Shown here piece by piece: positions 1 to 11,640 of a DNA stretch of 64,000 bases. Position numbers and translations under genes: made by a program. The stretch is from Lobosporangium transversale. Lineage: Eukaryota; Mortierellomycota; Mortierellomycetes; Mortierellales; Mortierellaceae. The DNA lies in contig NW_019028996.1 in the NCBI RefSeq assembly GCF_002105155.1, positions 604,001-668,000 of the forward strand. The letters run 5' to 3'. How positions within the stretch are numbered: the first letter of the stretch is position 1; every line of letters begins with the position of its first letter. The notes under the pieces were generated by a model, which worked only from the letters and a program-made list of their open reading frames with translations, was not told the origin of the DNA and searched no databases.

Positions 1-1686
1 ATTTCTGAGGGTCGATCCAAGTGGATCGTCTTGGCATCAAAGCCCCTGGCCAGCAGAGACAGCTCAAGAAGATTAGCATTAGGGATACTAGTATTACCAT
101 AACGACCGAGAAGTCCAACCTGAATTTTGGCTCGTGGCGCGGTCTCGCCAGCGATGAGAGTGAGATTGTCAGACGAAACGACTGCAATATTCTCTCCTGA
201 GGGTGGATGGACAATGTCGGGATCAGGCTTTTGAAAACGAACCATGGAGGGTGACAAGGCATCCAGTGCCTTGGTTCTCAATGACTCTGTTAGATCACTT
301 CCTCCGACTAGATTCTCACAGAACGGCCGTGTGCATCTGGACTGCAGTCCGATCACGGCATTGGTGAAGCACGTTGGAAAGGATTTTGAAGGTGAGCTAA
401 TTTGATAGTGCGCAAGAGGTTTGCCCTTGGGTGGATCCAAGACAATTTCACGTCCCTGAGGTGCCAGTAAAAAAACGTCTGGATCCTGTTCAGAGTTGTA
501 TAGCGTTCGATATTGCCTTTTCCGATCTTTGCCATTGTTCTCCTCTCCCGATACACGCATAAACCATGAAGACTGCGATCCACCATAATTACTCATCACA
601 CTAATAAGGAGAAGATATAAATAATAACAACAGCAATAGCAATAACAACAACAACAATAATAGCAATAATAATAAAGATATTAATGGATTGGTACGAGTA
701 GTATAAAAATTGATTTCTGCAGATCTTGATACTTTTTTCGTGATGCATTGATTAACACTAACGTTGCACAAAAAAAAACAGGACATGGACATGAAGTTGA
801 CACAGCACAGACTTCATTTTCATGTTTGTTTCATTACCTGTGGAGAGGTAAGAGGTTATTCATGGTCCAGCTGAGGCCATTGGTTGGATCGCGCCCATAT
901 AAAAAGATTGTCTCGTCCACTAGTCGGTAGGACGCAGCAGGGAAATGGTCCAGTACCATCGGACGATAATAAGCATCTGATCCCGGATCAGCAGCCACCA
1001 CATTAATCCTAGGAAAATCACCTGCATCTTTTGCGGGGTTGATCCATGCACCTAGAAAAAAGAGGTTGATTGATCAATATCATAATCACAAGGAATACAA
1101 GTATAAAAGTAAGTGAAATGCTTTTTTTTTTATTATTTTATTCTTTTATAATCGAATCGTTCTTTCGTCGCTTAAATAAAGGCAGATAAAAAAAGGCCAT
1201 AAAGGACAAACCTCGTTCTGAATCGACACACAAGTTCTGGACGGTGCAAATAGTTTCTCGGTTGTATCCTGATCCACGTACAGATGGAAGTATTGAGGCT
1301 GTAGACTGGCAGTTAAACCGAGAAGTCAATGTTGTGTTAGACCATCGTATGGCCGTTGTTGTTTTAATTTTAGTAGTAGAAGGATTCTTGTTTTTGTTGC
1401 CGAGGTCGTTGAAGAGTTGCTCCAATGCGACCCATTCTGCATTGTCTCGTGCAAAGGATGAAGCGAAGCCAAGAGAGAGATGCGAATATGAATAAAGCAT
1501 GAGCCAGGAGAGACAGAAGGTGAGGAGGATGCAGGAGAGGAAGATGCGTGGTGAAAGACATGATCTGGGGATAAACAGGGGTATCCTCAATACTGTTGTT
1601 GAAGAAGTAGGGGTTGAGTAGAAAGGTAGCGAACTTGCGCCACCATTCCGAGTCAGCATTGCTTCGTAGTCAATTAATCGCCTCAA
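1..1686 (-). CDS. GT61-like glycosyltransferase, type II membrane protein (3' part missing)
   Basis: Three exons, 1212-1686, 838-1051 and 600 to beyond base 1; phases match at both introns (GT-AG). About 429 N-terminal residues are visible. A short cytosolic stretch precedes one membrane helix (about residues 44-65), as in Golgi type II glycosyltransferases. The lumenal part carries the signature order of the GT61/DUF563 family: an ICTVQNLCVD block, a WTMNNLLPLH block, a CFTNAVIGL block, then an IQVGLLGR strand followed by a NANLLELSL helix. GT61 enzymes transfer sugars such as xylose or N-acetylglucosamine in the secretory pathway; the substrate cannot be read here. The catalytic C-terminus lies outside the window. 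A purely structural DUF563 relative is the main alternative. Confidence 0.6.
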
Positions 1687-2356
1687 GACAAAGCAAAAAA
1701 AAAAAAAAAAAAAAAAATGAAGAGAAGAAAGGAAAGGGAAAAAAAAGACGTTGGACAGTAAGAATGAACTGAGAGTAAGTCAAGGTAATGAATGACAAAG
1801 CGAATGATAAAGAGGAGAGTATGGGAGAGAGAGAAGGAGAAGAGAATGAGTGAGTGGATGTGGATGCTATAAAAGTGATGATAAAGGATGCAAGAATGAA
1901 AAAAAAAAAAAAAAAAAAAAAAAAAAGAAAGAGAGAAGAGCGAATCATTAGACTCAACAGCAATTTAGTAATGTCAAAGGACATAAAGTCTATTCTCATT
2001 ATCATTATTACTGTCATTGTCATTGTCATTGTCATTCATTGTCATTGTCAGTGATCATTGGTCATTAGTCACTGCCATCAGCTATTGATATTTATTATCA
2101 TTGTTCATTGCCATTGTTTTAGTTTTCTATATGCTTTAATGACTTCATTAAATAAAGACATGGGACACGATGGGACATGGATGAGACCATTGAAGTTATA
2201 TACTTAAGGGTCTCTGATACGCAACTAGTCTAATGCAGATCGGGCAATTAGATAACGACACCATTGGACATATTACATATAATTGCACCGTTGACCCATC
2301 GCGCGTCTTTCTTTTTTCTTTTCTTCATTCCACATTCGTCAACTTTTTTTTCACAA
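1687..2356. other. Divergent intergenic region with simple repeats
   Basis: This region separates the minus-strand glycosyltransferase from plus-strand phosphoglucomutase, so it probably holds both promoters. It contains A-runs near 1696-1717 and 1899-1926 and a CATTGT-type hexamer repeat near 1995-2055. I see no coding exon. Confidence 0.6.
1995..2055. repeat. CATTGT hexamer microsatellite
   Basis: About eight imperfect copies of TCATTG/TCATTA in tandem. Confidence 0.8.
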
Positions 2357-3879
2357 ATGGCCTCCATTCAGTCTATTCCAACAAAACCCTTTGAAGGACA
2401 ACGTCCCGGAACAAGTGGCCTTCGCAAGCGTGTCAAGGTCTTCCAACAGGAGCACTACACTCAAAACTTCATTCAGGCTACTCTCGAAGCCATTCCCACA
2501 GGTGCAAAGGGCGCAACTCTTGTCGTCGGAGGCGATGGGCGCTATTTCTCCCAAGATGCTGTTCAAATGATCATCCGTATCGCTGCTGGTAACGAGGCAA
2601 GTATATCCCCAAGTTACTCCAAAATGATGTCAATACCATGTCAATGTTTTATTTTTTATTTTTTCCTGGGAAAAGGAGAGTATTTCTTCAGCTCCGCATT
2701 CCTCTGCTTCTTGTCAATCGCGATCCTTTTATCCAGCAACATGACCACGATCGTCTTGGTCTTCAGAAGCGCAAATTTTCAAAGTACTAATAACCAGCTG
2801 GTGGTTTGATCTATGCAACCCTCCAAATATTAGGTTTCTAAACTCATCATCGGTCGAAACACCATCCTCTCTACTCCTGCTGCTTCAAATCTCATTCGCC
2901 TTCGCAAGGCTACCGGTAAGTTTAAAAAAAAAAAAAAAAAAAAAAAGGCGGGATAGTAATACGTTACCTTCATTGAGCCTGAGAAAGACGGAGAAAAGAA
3001 ACGGGAGAGGTCAACGGATCGACAATGAGATCATGAAGAGCAAGGATGAGTAAAAAAAAAAAAAAAAAAACTACGTCCTTGTTTTTTCCACAATGCAATT
3101 ACTGATATCAAACGTTTATTTTACATGTATTTTTATAGGTGGTATCCTCTTGACTGCATCCCACAATCCTGGAGGCAAGTGCTCTTACCCATTGCTCTAT
3201 TATTATTGCACATTACCCAAAAAAAAAAAAAAAAAACAGCGCTCACAGCCTGATATGAATTCTTTGGACCCAGCAAAGAACAATAGAATATCAGCAAAGC
3301 ACCATTGGTTGTTTCCACAACCTTTTTTTTTTTACTTTATTTTTGCGTTATCTCGACTTAGTTTTTTGGGGGATGGTCAGTGCTACACAAGGAAAACACA
3401 GAAAAGACTAAAATGGATCTGAATGACGAGATAAAAATAATTTCTTATCGAGTCTTGTCTCCACAAGTCCTAAAAAAAAAGCCCGCCTCAAACTTTGTAG
3501 CATGGACTGTCATTATTCTACTTTGTTTCGTTTTTATTTCTCCCCAAAGGTTCGTCCTTCCTTCACTAATCTTTTTTTTATTTTTTTTCTATTGTCTTGC
3601 ATTTGTGTTTAGGACCTGACAATGACTTTGGTATCAAGTACAACATGAGCAATGGTGGACCTGCTCCCGAGAGCGTCACTGAAAAGATTTATGAAATCAC
3701 TCAAAAGATTACTTCTTACAAGGAGATCGCTCTTGATCCTGTATGTAAACATTACACGTCTTTTCTTTGACTTCACTCCCCTCAGCACAACAGCTTCAAC
3801 AGGTGTTTAGAGTGATTGGGTCTCATTGAAATCGCATTGACCTCATTTTTGTCCCACATTCTTGTGTATTTTCTCACGC

Positions 3880-3915
<36 letters not shown>

Positions 3916-4888
3916 CCCTCTTCTCAAACAAAATGCTTTAGGTGGACCTGTCGAACGTTGGTACTCAACGCATTGGCAACCTGGAGGTCGAGATTGTCGA
4001 CTCTGTTGCTGACTACTTGGCCCTACTCAAGGAGATCTTTGATTTCGACCTCATCAAGAGCTTCTTGAAGAGCAACCCTGACTTCACAGTCCTCTTCGAT
4101 GGTATGCATGGTGTTACAGGTCCTTATGGTCGACAGATCTTTATCAACGAGCTCGGCCTTCCAGAGTCTTCGGTCATGAACTGCGTCCCCAAACCTGATT
4201 TCAATGGTGGACATCCTGATCCTAATTTGACCTATGCTCACGAATTGGTGGACCGCGTTGAGAAGGAGAATATTAGCTTTGGTGCTGCCTCTGATGGTGA
4301 TGGTGATCGTAACATGATTATTGGCAAGGGCGCCTTTGTTACACCATCAGATTCAGTGGCCATCATTGCTGCTCAGGCCGATGCCATCCCTTACTTTAAA
4401 CGCACTGGTATCAAGGGTCTGGCTAGGAGCATGCCTACTAGCACTGCATTGGACTTGGTTGCCAAAAAGAAGGGCTATGAGTACTTTGAAGTCCCCACAG
4501 GATGGAAGTTCTTTGGTAACCTTATGGATGCTGGCCGTCTTTCCATCTGTGGCGAGGAGTCCTTTGGAACCGGATCTGATCACATCCGTGAGAAGGATGG
4601 TGTCTGGGCCGTTGTTGGTGAGTCAAAATTCTTACTGTTGTGATTGTCTTGTATGTTGCCTTCCCAAAACCGTTAACAAGTTTTTTTTTTTTATTTTTTT
4701 TTAAAAACTTTCTGGGTGATAAAAAACAGCATGGCTTAACATTATTGCTGCTGCAAACCAGACCAAGCGCGCTAGCATCAACGATATCCTCCTGGCTCAT
4801 TACAAGGAATACGGACGCAACTTCTTTTCTAGGTAATGCATACTAGCGGACTTGCTTTTAATATATGTGTGTGTAAATACAATGGATT

Positions 4889-4919
<31 letters not shown>

Positions 4920-5487
4920 ATTCTTTTATTTTTTTTATTTTTTATTTTATTTTTACGCTTGAACAAAAAGATATGACTATGAAGAAGTTGATGCTGATGG
5001 CGCCAACAAGATGGTTGAGCGTCTTCGGTCTTTGGTGTCAACAGACCGTGCCAATTTGATCGGCAAGGATCTTGGTAATGGTTTTGTTGTCAAGGATGGA
5101 GATGACTTTGAGTACACTGATCCTATTGATAGAAGTGTCTCTAAGAAACAGGTAAAGCAGCTAAGCAGCGATTCAGGATAGCTATTTAGTTCGGTATAGG
5201 TTGAAGATGGTCGTTATCAATGTTTCTGGCAAGGCATTAACATTGTATTTAATTTTCAATAGGGAGTTCGTATTATCTTTGAGGATGGTTCGCGTTTGAT
5301 CATTCGATTGTCTGGCACGGGATCACATGGTGCGACTGTGCGTCTGTATGTGGAGAAGTATGAGTCCGACGCGAGCAAGTACCAGGACAAGACACAGGAT
5401 GCATTGCGACCACTGATTCAGGTAGCGTTGGAGCTTAGCAAGTTGACTGAATTCACTGGTCGCAAGGAGCCCACTGTGATCACATAA
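2357..5487 (+). CDS. Phosphoglucomutase
   Basis: Eight exons: 2357-2596, 2834-2915, 3139-3174, 3613-3740, 3942-4617, 4730-4832, 4971-5151, 5263-5487; 556 residues, matching the 560-570 of eukaryotic PGM. The enzyme interconverts glucose-1-phosphate and glucose-6-phosphate in the cytosol. Visible signatures are the phosphoserine loop TASHNPGG (Ser115), the metal loop DGDGDRN, the sugar-specificity loop [17 protein letters not shown] and the C-terminal phosphate loop [15 protein letters not shown]. Introns 1 and 3 begin with GCAAGT instead of GT; only these boundaries keep the conserved frame (NE-VSK and NPGG-PDNDFG). Introns 2 to 6 contain long A or T runs. Identity is certain; individual splice sites are predicted. 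Confidence 0.96.
2597..2833 (+). other. GC-AG intron 1 of phosphoglucomutase
   Basis: The donor reads GAG|GCAAGT and the acceptor TTAG|GTT. No GT donor nearby restores the conserved [11 protein letters not shown] sequence. Confidence 0.85.
3175..3612 (+). other. GC-AG intron 3 of phosphoglucomutase
   Basis: The donor reads GGAG|GCAAGT inside the codon after NPG; the acceptor is TTTAG|GACC. It rebuilds the catalytic-loop sequence HNPGGPDNDFG. Confidence 0.85.
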
Positions 5488-7238
5488 ATCCCGTGACTGT
5501 AGAAGTTTGAAGTACATGAGTGCATGTACATGTAGAAAAATGCAAAGATCTACTGTTGCAGACATACCTTAAGAAAAAGACACACAAGGTGATGTAGGTC
5601 TGGCATTTGTAAATAAATAAATAAATAAATATATAAATAATGATATATATACATGTATGAAGTATTAAAAAGGCGCGTGAATGAGACTTGGGGGTAACGA
5701 ACCGTTTCTTCGACTTTTACATTTCTATGGATGCTCTACTGGTATATATTTGAGTAGTTGACAAAGATGGTGACCGATTAGGTAAGGAAAGTGTCTTGCT
5801 CTCGTTAAAAAGGGTTTGAACTAGATCATGTCCATCTTGAGCATGTTGAACGCGAGCACACGACCTTTTTATTTTACGCCTCCTCTCTCTTTTTAGCAAC
5901 ACTCAAGAGGAGGCGCTGTTCTGTTTCCACAAATCATTTTGAACCAATGGATTTGGTGACAAAGAGATTCTTTTTTTTTTTTTTTTGTCCTTTGGGCTCG
6001 GCAATAGATCCTTCTAGTACCATCATAAACACACACGTCTCAAACAACAGCGTCATTGTCATCCCATTTATACACTCACTATACACTAAAAAAGGCTGAG
6101 TTGAAGATGAAGAGATAAGGTGGGCTGGGGGCTGGAATCTTGTCCATCTACAGTACATGAAAACCCGTGTTAGTGGTGAGGTAAAGCAATATCAGCAAAC
6201 TAAAAAATAAAAAAGTAAAAAAAAATCATCATTAATGTTCTTTCCCATGCTCATTTCGATGCAAAGACTAAAAATGTATAATAGAGGGCCACCTTCGACA
6301 TGAATAATAATGAATAAATAGACAGGCTTGAAAGGAACACAACAGATGTTTCCGACTTTATCGTTTAAGCCAAGTTGACCAGGCCTATAACAATGCAGAG
6401 CTTGGGGAAGACAGAAAGATTGATAGAAAGATTGACCAGCGAAGAGCTGAACATGTATAATCCACAGAGAGTGTAAAGAGTCTCTAGCATTTACTGCTGT
6501 GTTCATCCCAAAAGTTGTCAAGTTGCTTTATCTGCCTGGTCTGGAGCCTCTGACTTGTTCCCAGCCAAAGCCAATGGTTTTCTTTGTCTTTGGCATTCTT
6601 TTTTTTTCTTTATCCTCGTTGCCTTTGTTTCTTTGTTCATTCAGTTCAGTATTCATAGAATGTTCATGCGGTTGCGGTTGCTGAAAGAAACAAAGAATCT
6701 ATCGGTGATTTCAGTTTAATGCATGTGTTTGCTAATTTGAATGTTTACAATCACATTTAGGGCCTTTTTTAGGAACCAAAAAAAAATCTTGTTCATAGAA
6801 ACAGGAACAGTTTTCCATCTTTCATTGAATGGATTGATGGTGAAGGTAATTGCTCTCATTTTGCTGATTTCCTATTTGCTTGGTCTGTTTCCGTCCGGAC
6901 CATTCTCGTTTTGGCAGCTTTTGTTCTTATCAAGAGTAAAGGGCTCACAACCTTCCTGCTTTTTGCAGTCAAGGTACATGTATATTTTATAATCATCACC
7001 ATTCATCTCTTTTTTTCTTTTTTCTTTTTTCTTTTCCTTTTCTTTTCTTTTTTCTTTTCACTTCAGGTCATCCGTTCCCAACTCCTCAACCCCTCTTAAT
7101 CCTCCATATTTTCTTTTCTTCTCTCTTTGTTCAACAACATCTTTGCCGGCTCGATTCGATCCAATTGACTGACCGTTCGATCAAGAAATTGTTAAAGAAA
7201 GAGTTACTACTGATACAAGAGAAGCAACAGTAGCCACC
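5488..7238. other. Intergenic region, mostly unassigned
   Basis: It holds the phosphoglucomutase 3' flank (AAAT repeats near 5611-5640) and the bestrophin upstream region, including a T/C-rich tract at 7010-7060. A weak minus-strand exon candidate at 6528-6680 is listed separately. Confidence 0.5.
6528..6680 (-). CDS. Possible terminal exon of an unrecognised small gene
   Basis: A minus-strand exon could start after a good acceptor (TTTCTTTCAG at 6681-6690) and runs 50 codons to a stop with coding-like, Lys/Glu-rich composition (ends KKTIGFGWEQVRGSRPGR). An upstream 44-codon ATG ORF with three cysteines lies on the same strand at about 6869-7003, but I could not join the two convincingly. 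I recognise no family. It may be noncoding. Confidence 0.22.
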   Translation of the reverse strand, partial: QPQPHEHSMNTELNEQRNKGNEDKEKKRMPKTKKTIGFGWEQVRGSRPGR

Positions 7239-9353
7239 ATGTATAATTATTTCAGGAGACCATCAGAATACTATCGCAGGGCTCGATGGTCCTACCCAGG
7301 TATAAAAAAAAAAAAAGAAAGAAAGAAAAAAAAGAGAAATGGACAAATTGGTCTGATCATTCTTTATCTTATTTTATTTATTTTATTTTTGCGTTATATT
7401 CCTCGCGTGGTTGAGGAGGATAAGAAGAATGCTTACATTGTTTAATACAGATACAACTGGAAAAAAAAAAAATTGGACAACAGGAAATGTTTTTTCTATA
7501 TTTTATTTTATTTTATTTTATTTTTCAACATCGTTGCAGAATCCAAGAGATTACCACAATCGTGGGAGGAAACATCAGCAAAAAAAAAAAAAAAAAAAAA
7601 AAAAAGAGGCGAGGCGATGGAAGGGGTGAGGGGGAACCGTGATTACTGCATTTATGGGATTTTTTAAATTCCGAGGAAGAAAAAAAAAAATTAGTGTGTG
7701 AAAACTTCACAGGGACCATTCTGGATGAGGAAAAAAAAAAAAAAAAAAAAAAAAAAGATTGGAATCCAGTCAACTGAAAGGAGAGGCACAATAGAAAGAA
7801 GACTTGGTTGGAATAGAACGATGTCTGGATCTTGTTCCCTGCAATTGTTGGTTACTGGTCTCGTTGTTACATTTGTGTGCCCGCGTTAGGATACTGAAAG
7901 ACTGACATTCTCATTTTTCTTTTTCCTGATGTCAATGGCAATTAGATACTCTCCGTGTTCGCGGTTCGGTCATCCCCACTGTCTTGACAGACGTGCTGAT
8001 CATCACTTCGTTCACGGCCACCATCCAGTACGTTGACAGTCTGCGTATCCTGCCCTTCCGTCTGGTCTTCCCTAGTGTTATTGGTAAGATTATCTCCCAT
8101 CTTTTGTTTACGTCCAATGGCAGAAAGACAGCCTTGGGAAGGAGAATTGACAAACAGATTATCAAGAGAAACTAACTAATCGCTTGTTATACCGCTCTTT
8201 CATTCTCTCTTTTTTTTTTTTTTTTTTTTTTTATCTCATAATAATACTGATCACTACTACAATAACATCAATCGATCATTATCACAACATTTATGATCAT
8301 TCTATATGACATCTAGCCCCTGCTCTGGGTGTGGTCGTCGGTTTGATTTTGGCCTTCCGTACCAACACTGCATATGATCGTTTCTGGGAAGGTCGTAAGC
8401 TCTGGTCTGCTCTCGATGTCCAGATCCGTAATTTCTCGCGCATGATCTGGGTCGGTATGAAGGAGACCCGCCACACTCCTGGCGCCACCCCTGGTGGTGC
8501 CAGCACTGTTTCTCTCACGGCCGCTGCAAATTCAAATACCCCCCCTGCTGCTTCTGCCTCTTCGAATGGTAGTACTTCCATTGGTGCTCACCTGTTTGGT
8601 CGTTCTCCCAAGCCCTTGCCTCGTGATCCCAAGGCCCCTCATAACGGCGTTCCAGATCCCCATGGCGATGATCATGAGAAGGTATTGGTGATCCGTTTGT
8701 TGTTGGCTTATGCTGTTGCGGTCAAGCATCATCTTCGTCAGGAATTCGGTGTCCGTTACTACGATCTTGAGTACCTCTTGCCTGAGGGCTTTGTTCCCTG
8801 TGCTGCAACAGACCATGTGGAAATTAAGGTGGTTCACGACAAGGCTCTGGGTGATCGTCACCGCCACTACAACGAAGATCCCTGGACAATCCACTCTGGA
8901 AATGACAATGGACAGATGTCGCTCCCCCTCGAGATTGCCTATGCTCTTTCGCTCTGGGTCATCAGCGAGTCGCGCGCAGGCAGGATTGAGAGCTCATTGA
9001 TTGGAAACTTGTTGGGATCTATTAACAGCATGACGGATATCTTTACCAACATGGAGCGTATTGTCTTTACGCCTATTCCTTTGGCCTACAGTATTCACTT
9101 GCGTCAAGTTGTGTACCTTTACTGCTTGGCTTTGCCTTTCACCTTCATCGAACTCTTGGGTTGGCACACCGTTGCCCTGATGGCTCTTGTCTCGTTTACC
9201 TTGTTCGGTATGGAGGGTATTGGTACGGAGATTGAGAATCCTTTCGGTAAGGATGCTAATGATTTACACATGGACGACTTTTGTAGAGAGCTCAAGCACG
9301 AGCTCGAGTACATTGTCAACCTCCGCAACACTGTTCCTGGTGCTCATGTTTAA
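7239..9353 (+). CDS. Bestrophin/RFP-TM family anion channel
   Basis: Three exons: 7239-7299, 7946-8083 and 8317-9353; 411 residues. The start sits in a strong context (gccaccATG). The 646-base first intron is unusually long here and full of A-runs; joining directly across it gives the continuous sequence SYPDTLRVRGSVIP. Bestrophin-like hallmarks are the early RGSVIP segment, hydrophobic helices around TVLTDVLIITSF, and the family motif GLILAFRTNTAYDRFWEGRKLW. A second hydrophobic pair near the C-terminus (HLRQVVYLYCLALPFTFIE) and the ending motif IENPFGKDANDLHMDDFC also fit. Family members are pentameric membrane anion channels. A low-complexity Ala/Ser/Thr-rich insertion lies after KETRHTPG. 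Confidence 0.9.
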
Positions 9354-9624
9354 CAAAGAAAACATAAGCAGGACCAAAGTGTTTTCTTAGAATGTTTTAA
9401 ATAAAAAAGTAAATATGAAAAAATAAATATTAAAATACATTTAGCCAGATCTATAAAAAATTGCTTTATTCCTTTATTTTATTTGACTATTTCTCATGGG
9501 AACGAGCATTTTGAGGAAGCGTTCCTGGTTCTGAACGGTACTGAGTTGGCCCAGTTGGATTCTGAGCATACGCACCCAATTCTACCTGTTCATCGTCGCT
9601 CGCATGATCCTATTTCACGCATTG

Positions 9625-9655
<31 letters not shown>

Positions 9656-9726
9656 ATTAGTGTTAGGAGGCGGGAATAGAAGGTTACAATGGGTCTGATA
9701 GTATCCAGTGTATATCTTTTTTTCTC
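9354..9726. other. Convergent intergenic region
   Basis: This lies between the 3' ends of the bestrophin gene and the minus-strand membrane protein. It is A-rich, with an A-run at 9625-9651. No gene is visible. Confidence 0.6.
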
Positions 9727-10596
9727 TTATACCTCGTCGCGGTATCGACTAGCAGGTAAACGCTCATCATCAAAAGAGGCGGCGACACGAGATTGCATCA
9801 ATGCAGAGGAGTGAGGACCATTTTCACCCGCAGTTAAGCCTGTTTCATCATCGTCCTCATCCTGACCGTTCAAGGTCATGAATGCACGACCGTCACCTCC
9901 ACGCTTCTGTCCTCCGAAGGAGTTGTGTTTACGGTAGAGAAACACACCCAAGGCGACAATACCAGCCATACTCAAAAAGCCTACAATGCCCATCCCAACA
10001 GCGAATCCTGGAGAAGAAATGCCTCCGTCAGTAGTGTCTTTGCTGTTGTTGGGTCCGTTGGGCACATTGGCTCCATCTTGATTTGTGGGTGGTGTCTGGA
10101 TGATGTTGGTCGTCTGAGGTTCGCCTTGAGGCAAGGCAGTCTTGGAGAGTTCGTGTTCATCATAAATACCAGGTTTCACATCCGAGAACATGCCCACGTA
10201 CTTCATACTTGCAAAAGCACCTGCAAACTCATGAACCTCGGATTGGAGAGAAAATTCATAGTCTTGGCATTGATCATCCAGATAGAAATTCAGAGCCATT
10301 TCGGGCTCCCCCGTGGTCATGGCATCGTATTCCCTTGGGAGCTGGAATTGAGCAGGGGTGGCACACTCATCCAACTTGAGTTTTGCTAAAAGATATCTAC
10401 CCTTGGCTTCATAGGTCAAATCCATTTCTGGATCGGAATCCTCAATATATTTGACATCACGTTTTGTGAAAGGTGTGATTGGCGCAGCAGAGAGGAGTGC
10501 TGGAAGAGTCAAAAGTAGGACCATTGTTGTAGACAGGGCCATCCTTGTAGTCCATGGTTTCCTACTTTGGTGTTGTTGTGAACTTGTATTGGTCAT
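9727..10596 (-). CDS. Type I membrane protein, tandem paralogue A
   Basis: A single exon of 289 residues. I chose the ATG at 10596 because it gives a signal peptide (hydrophobic core STTMVLLLTLPALLSA); the frame stays open upstream through low-complexity DNA that is probably untranslated. The ectodomain of roughly 160 residues has a Cys pair (DEC and DDQC) and an NFYLDDQCQDYEF motif. A Pro/Asn/Gly-rich stalk precedes a membrane helix (GFAVGMGIVGFLSMAGIVALGVFLY). The cytosolic tail is acidic (QDEDDDETG) and ends RYRDEV. The neighbouring gene at 11641-12558 shares this plan and motif. I recognise no named family; the NFYxDxxCQD strand recalls a crystallin-type Greek key, which is only a guess. 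Confidence 0.75.
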   Translation of the reverse strand: MTNTSSQQHQSRKPWTTRMALSTTMVLLLTLPALLSAAPITPFTKRDVKYIEDSDPEMDLTYEAKGRYLLAKLKLDECATPAQFQLPREYDAMTTGEPEMALNFYLDDQCQDYEFSLQSEVHEFAGAFASMKYVGMFSDVKPGIYDEHELSKTALPQGEPQTTNIIQTPPTNQDGANVPNGPNNSKDTTDGGISSPGFAVGMGIVGFLSMAGIVALGVFLYRKHNSFGGQKRGGDGRAFMTLNGQDEDDDETGLTAGENGPHSSALMQSRVAASFDDERLPASRYRDEV

Positions 10597-11503
10597 AGTG
10601 CTGTAATATGTGTTGTTGTTGTTGTTGTTGTCTTCTGTTGATCGAGAGGACAAGGGGTGGAGGAAGAATGAGAGGAAGAAAGATGGAGAAAAGGGTTGGA
10701 TCAGGTCAAGGGGATGAACAAATGGATGGGTGAATGAGTGGATGGAAGGAAGGAAGAATGATAAAAAGGATGAATAAAAGAATAAAAGAATAAAAGAATA
10801 AAAGGAAAGAAGGAAGGATATGTGGGAAGATGGATGATTAATATTTTTAGCACAAGTTGGATGGTTGTCTGCAACACAGAACAGAGATACACACGAACAT
10901 ATTTTTATCAACGGTCGAACACTGCCTCCCTCTCTCTCTCCTCTGCTTTGCTGTATTGTCTATGCTCCTGTGTCAAGTCCCATATTTGGAGGGTCCGTAT
11001 TTATTTGCATTGAAAATATCTTGTCTATTCGACTATTCTCTGTCTACTCTGACTGTATTTATCCCCCATGTCACAGGTGTAATAGATCTTGTTCCTTGAT
11101 TCCATAGTCGGAAACAAACCCTTTCGAGGAAACCACTCCGAACACTTTAAAATCGGAGGAGGATTGATCATCACCTGCATGGAAAGGATTTCTTAGTTTA
11201 CATATCTCTGATCCATTTGTTCTTTCAACCTGTCTCACTGAGCCCCCCGTTCTTCTCTCTTTTGATTCTGATCCAAGGAGACCATTTCGCTAAGGTGGAT
11301 CTACGCTTCTCTTTCATTCTTTTGACGCTCCTCATTCTCAACTATGTTTTTTTGACTACAATACAAACTAGAGTCTGTTCTGGACTAAGCTGGATTTTGT
11401 CTTGACAAGAACAGCAGTCAGGAAAGGAAAGAAAAGGAAAGGAAAGGAAAGGAAAGGAAAGGAAAGGAAAGGAAAGGAAAGGAAAGGAAAGGAAAGGAAA
11501 GGA

Positions 11504-11534
<31 letters not shown>

Positions 11535-11583
11535 ATTGACAAACACAGTAACGAAGAGATAAGCGAATTACTTCTATTTCTGA

Positions 11584-11618
<35 letters not shown>

Positions 11619-11640
11619 AATGCATGTTCTACAGTAAAAA
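10597..11640. other. Intergenic region between tandem paralogues
   Basis: The left part, rich in GGAA-type repeats on the plus strand, is upstream of paralogue A. The right part holds a GGAAA pentamer array and two homopolymer runs just after paralogue B. No gene is visible. Confidence 0.6.
11417..11530. repeat. GGAAA pentanucleotide array followed by an A-run
   Basis: About 17 near-perfect GGAAA units run to about 11503, then an A-run of about 27 bases. Confidence 0.9.

Noticed and set aside
601-792. Poly-Leu frame
   Set aside because: It comes from a CAA/AAT-rich simple repeat inside an intron of the glycosyltransferase gene.
10597-10911. Upstream extension of membrane paralogue A
   Set aside because: Low-complexity Phe/Leu/Ser sequence before a clear signal peptide; probably untranslated.
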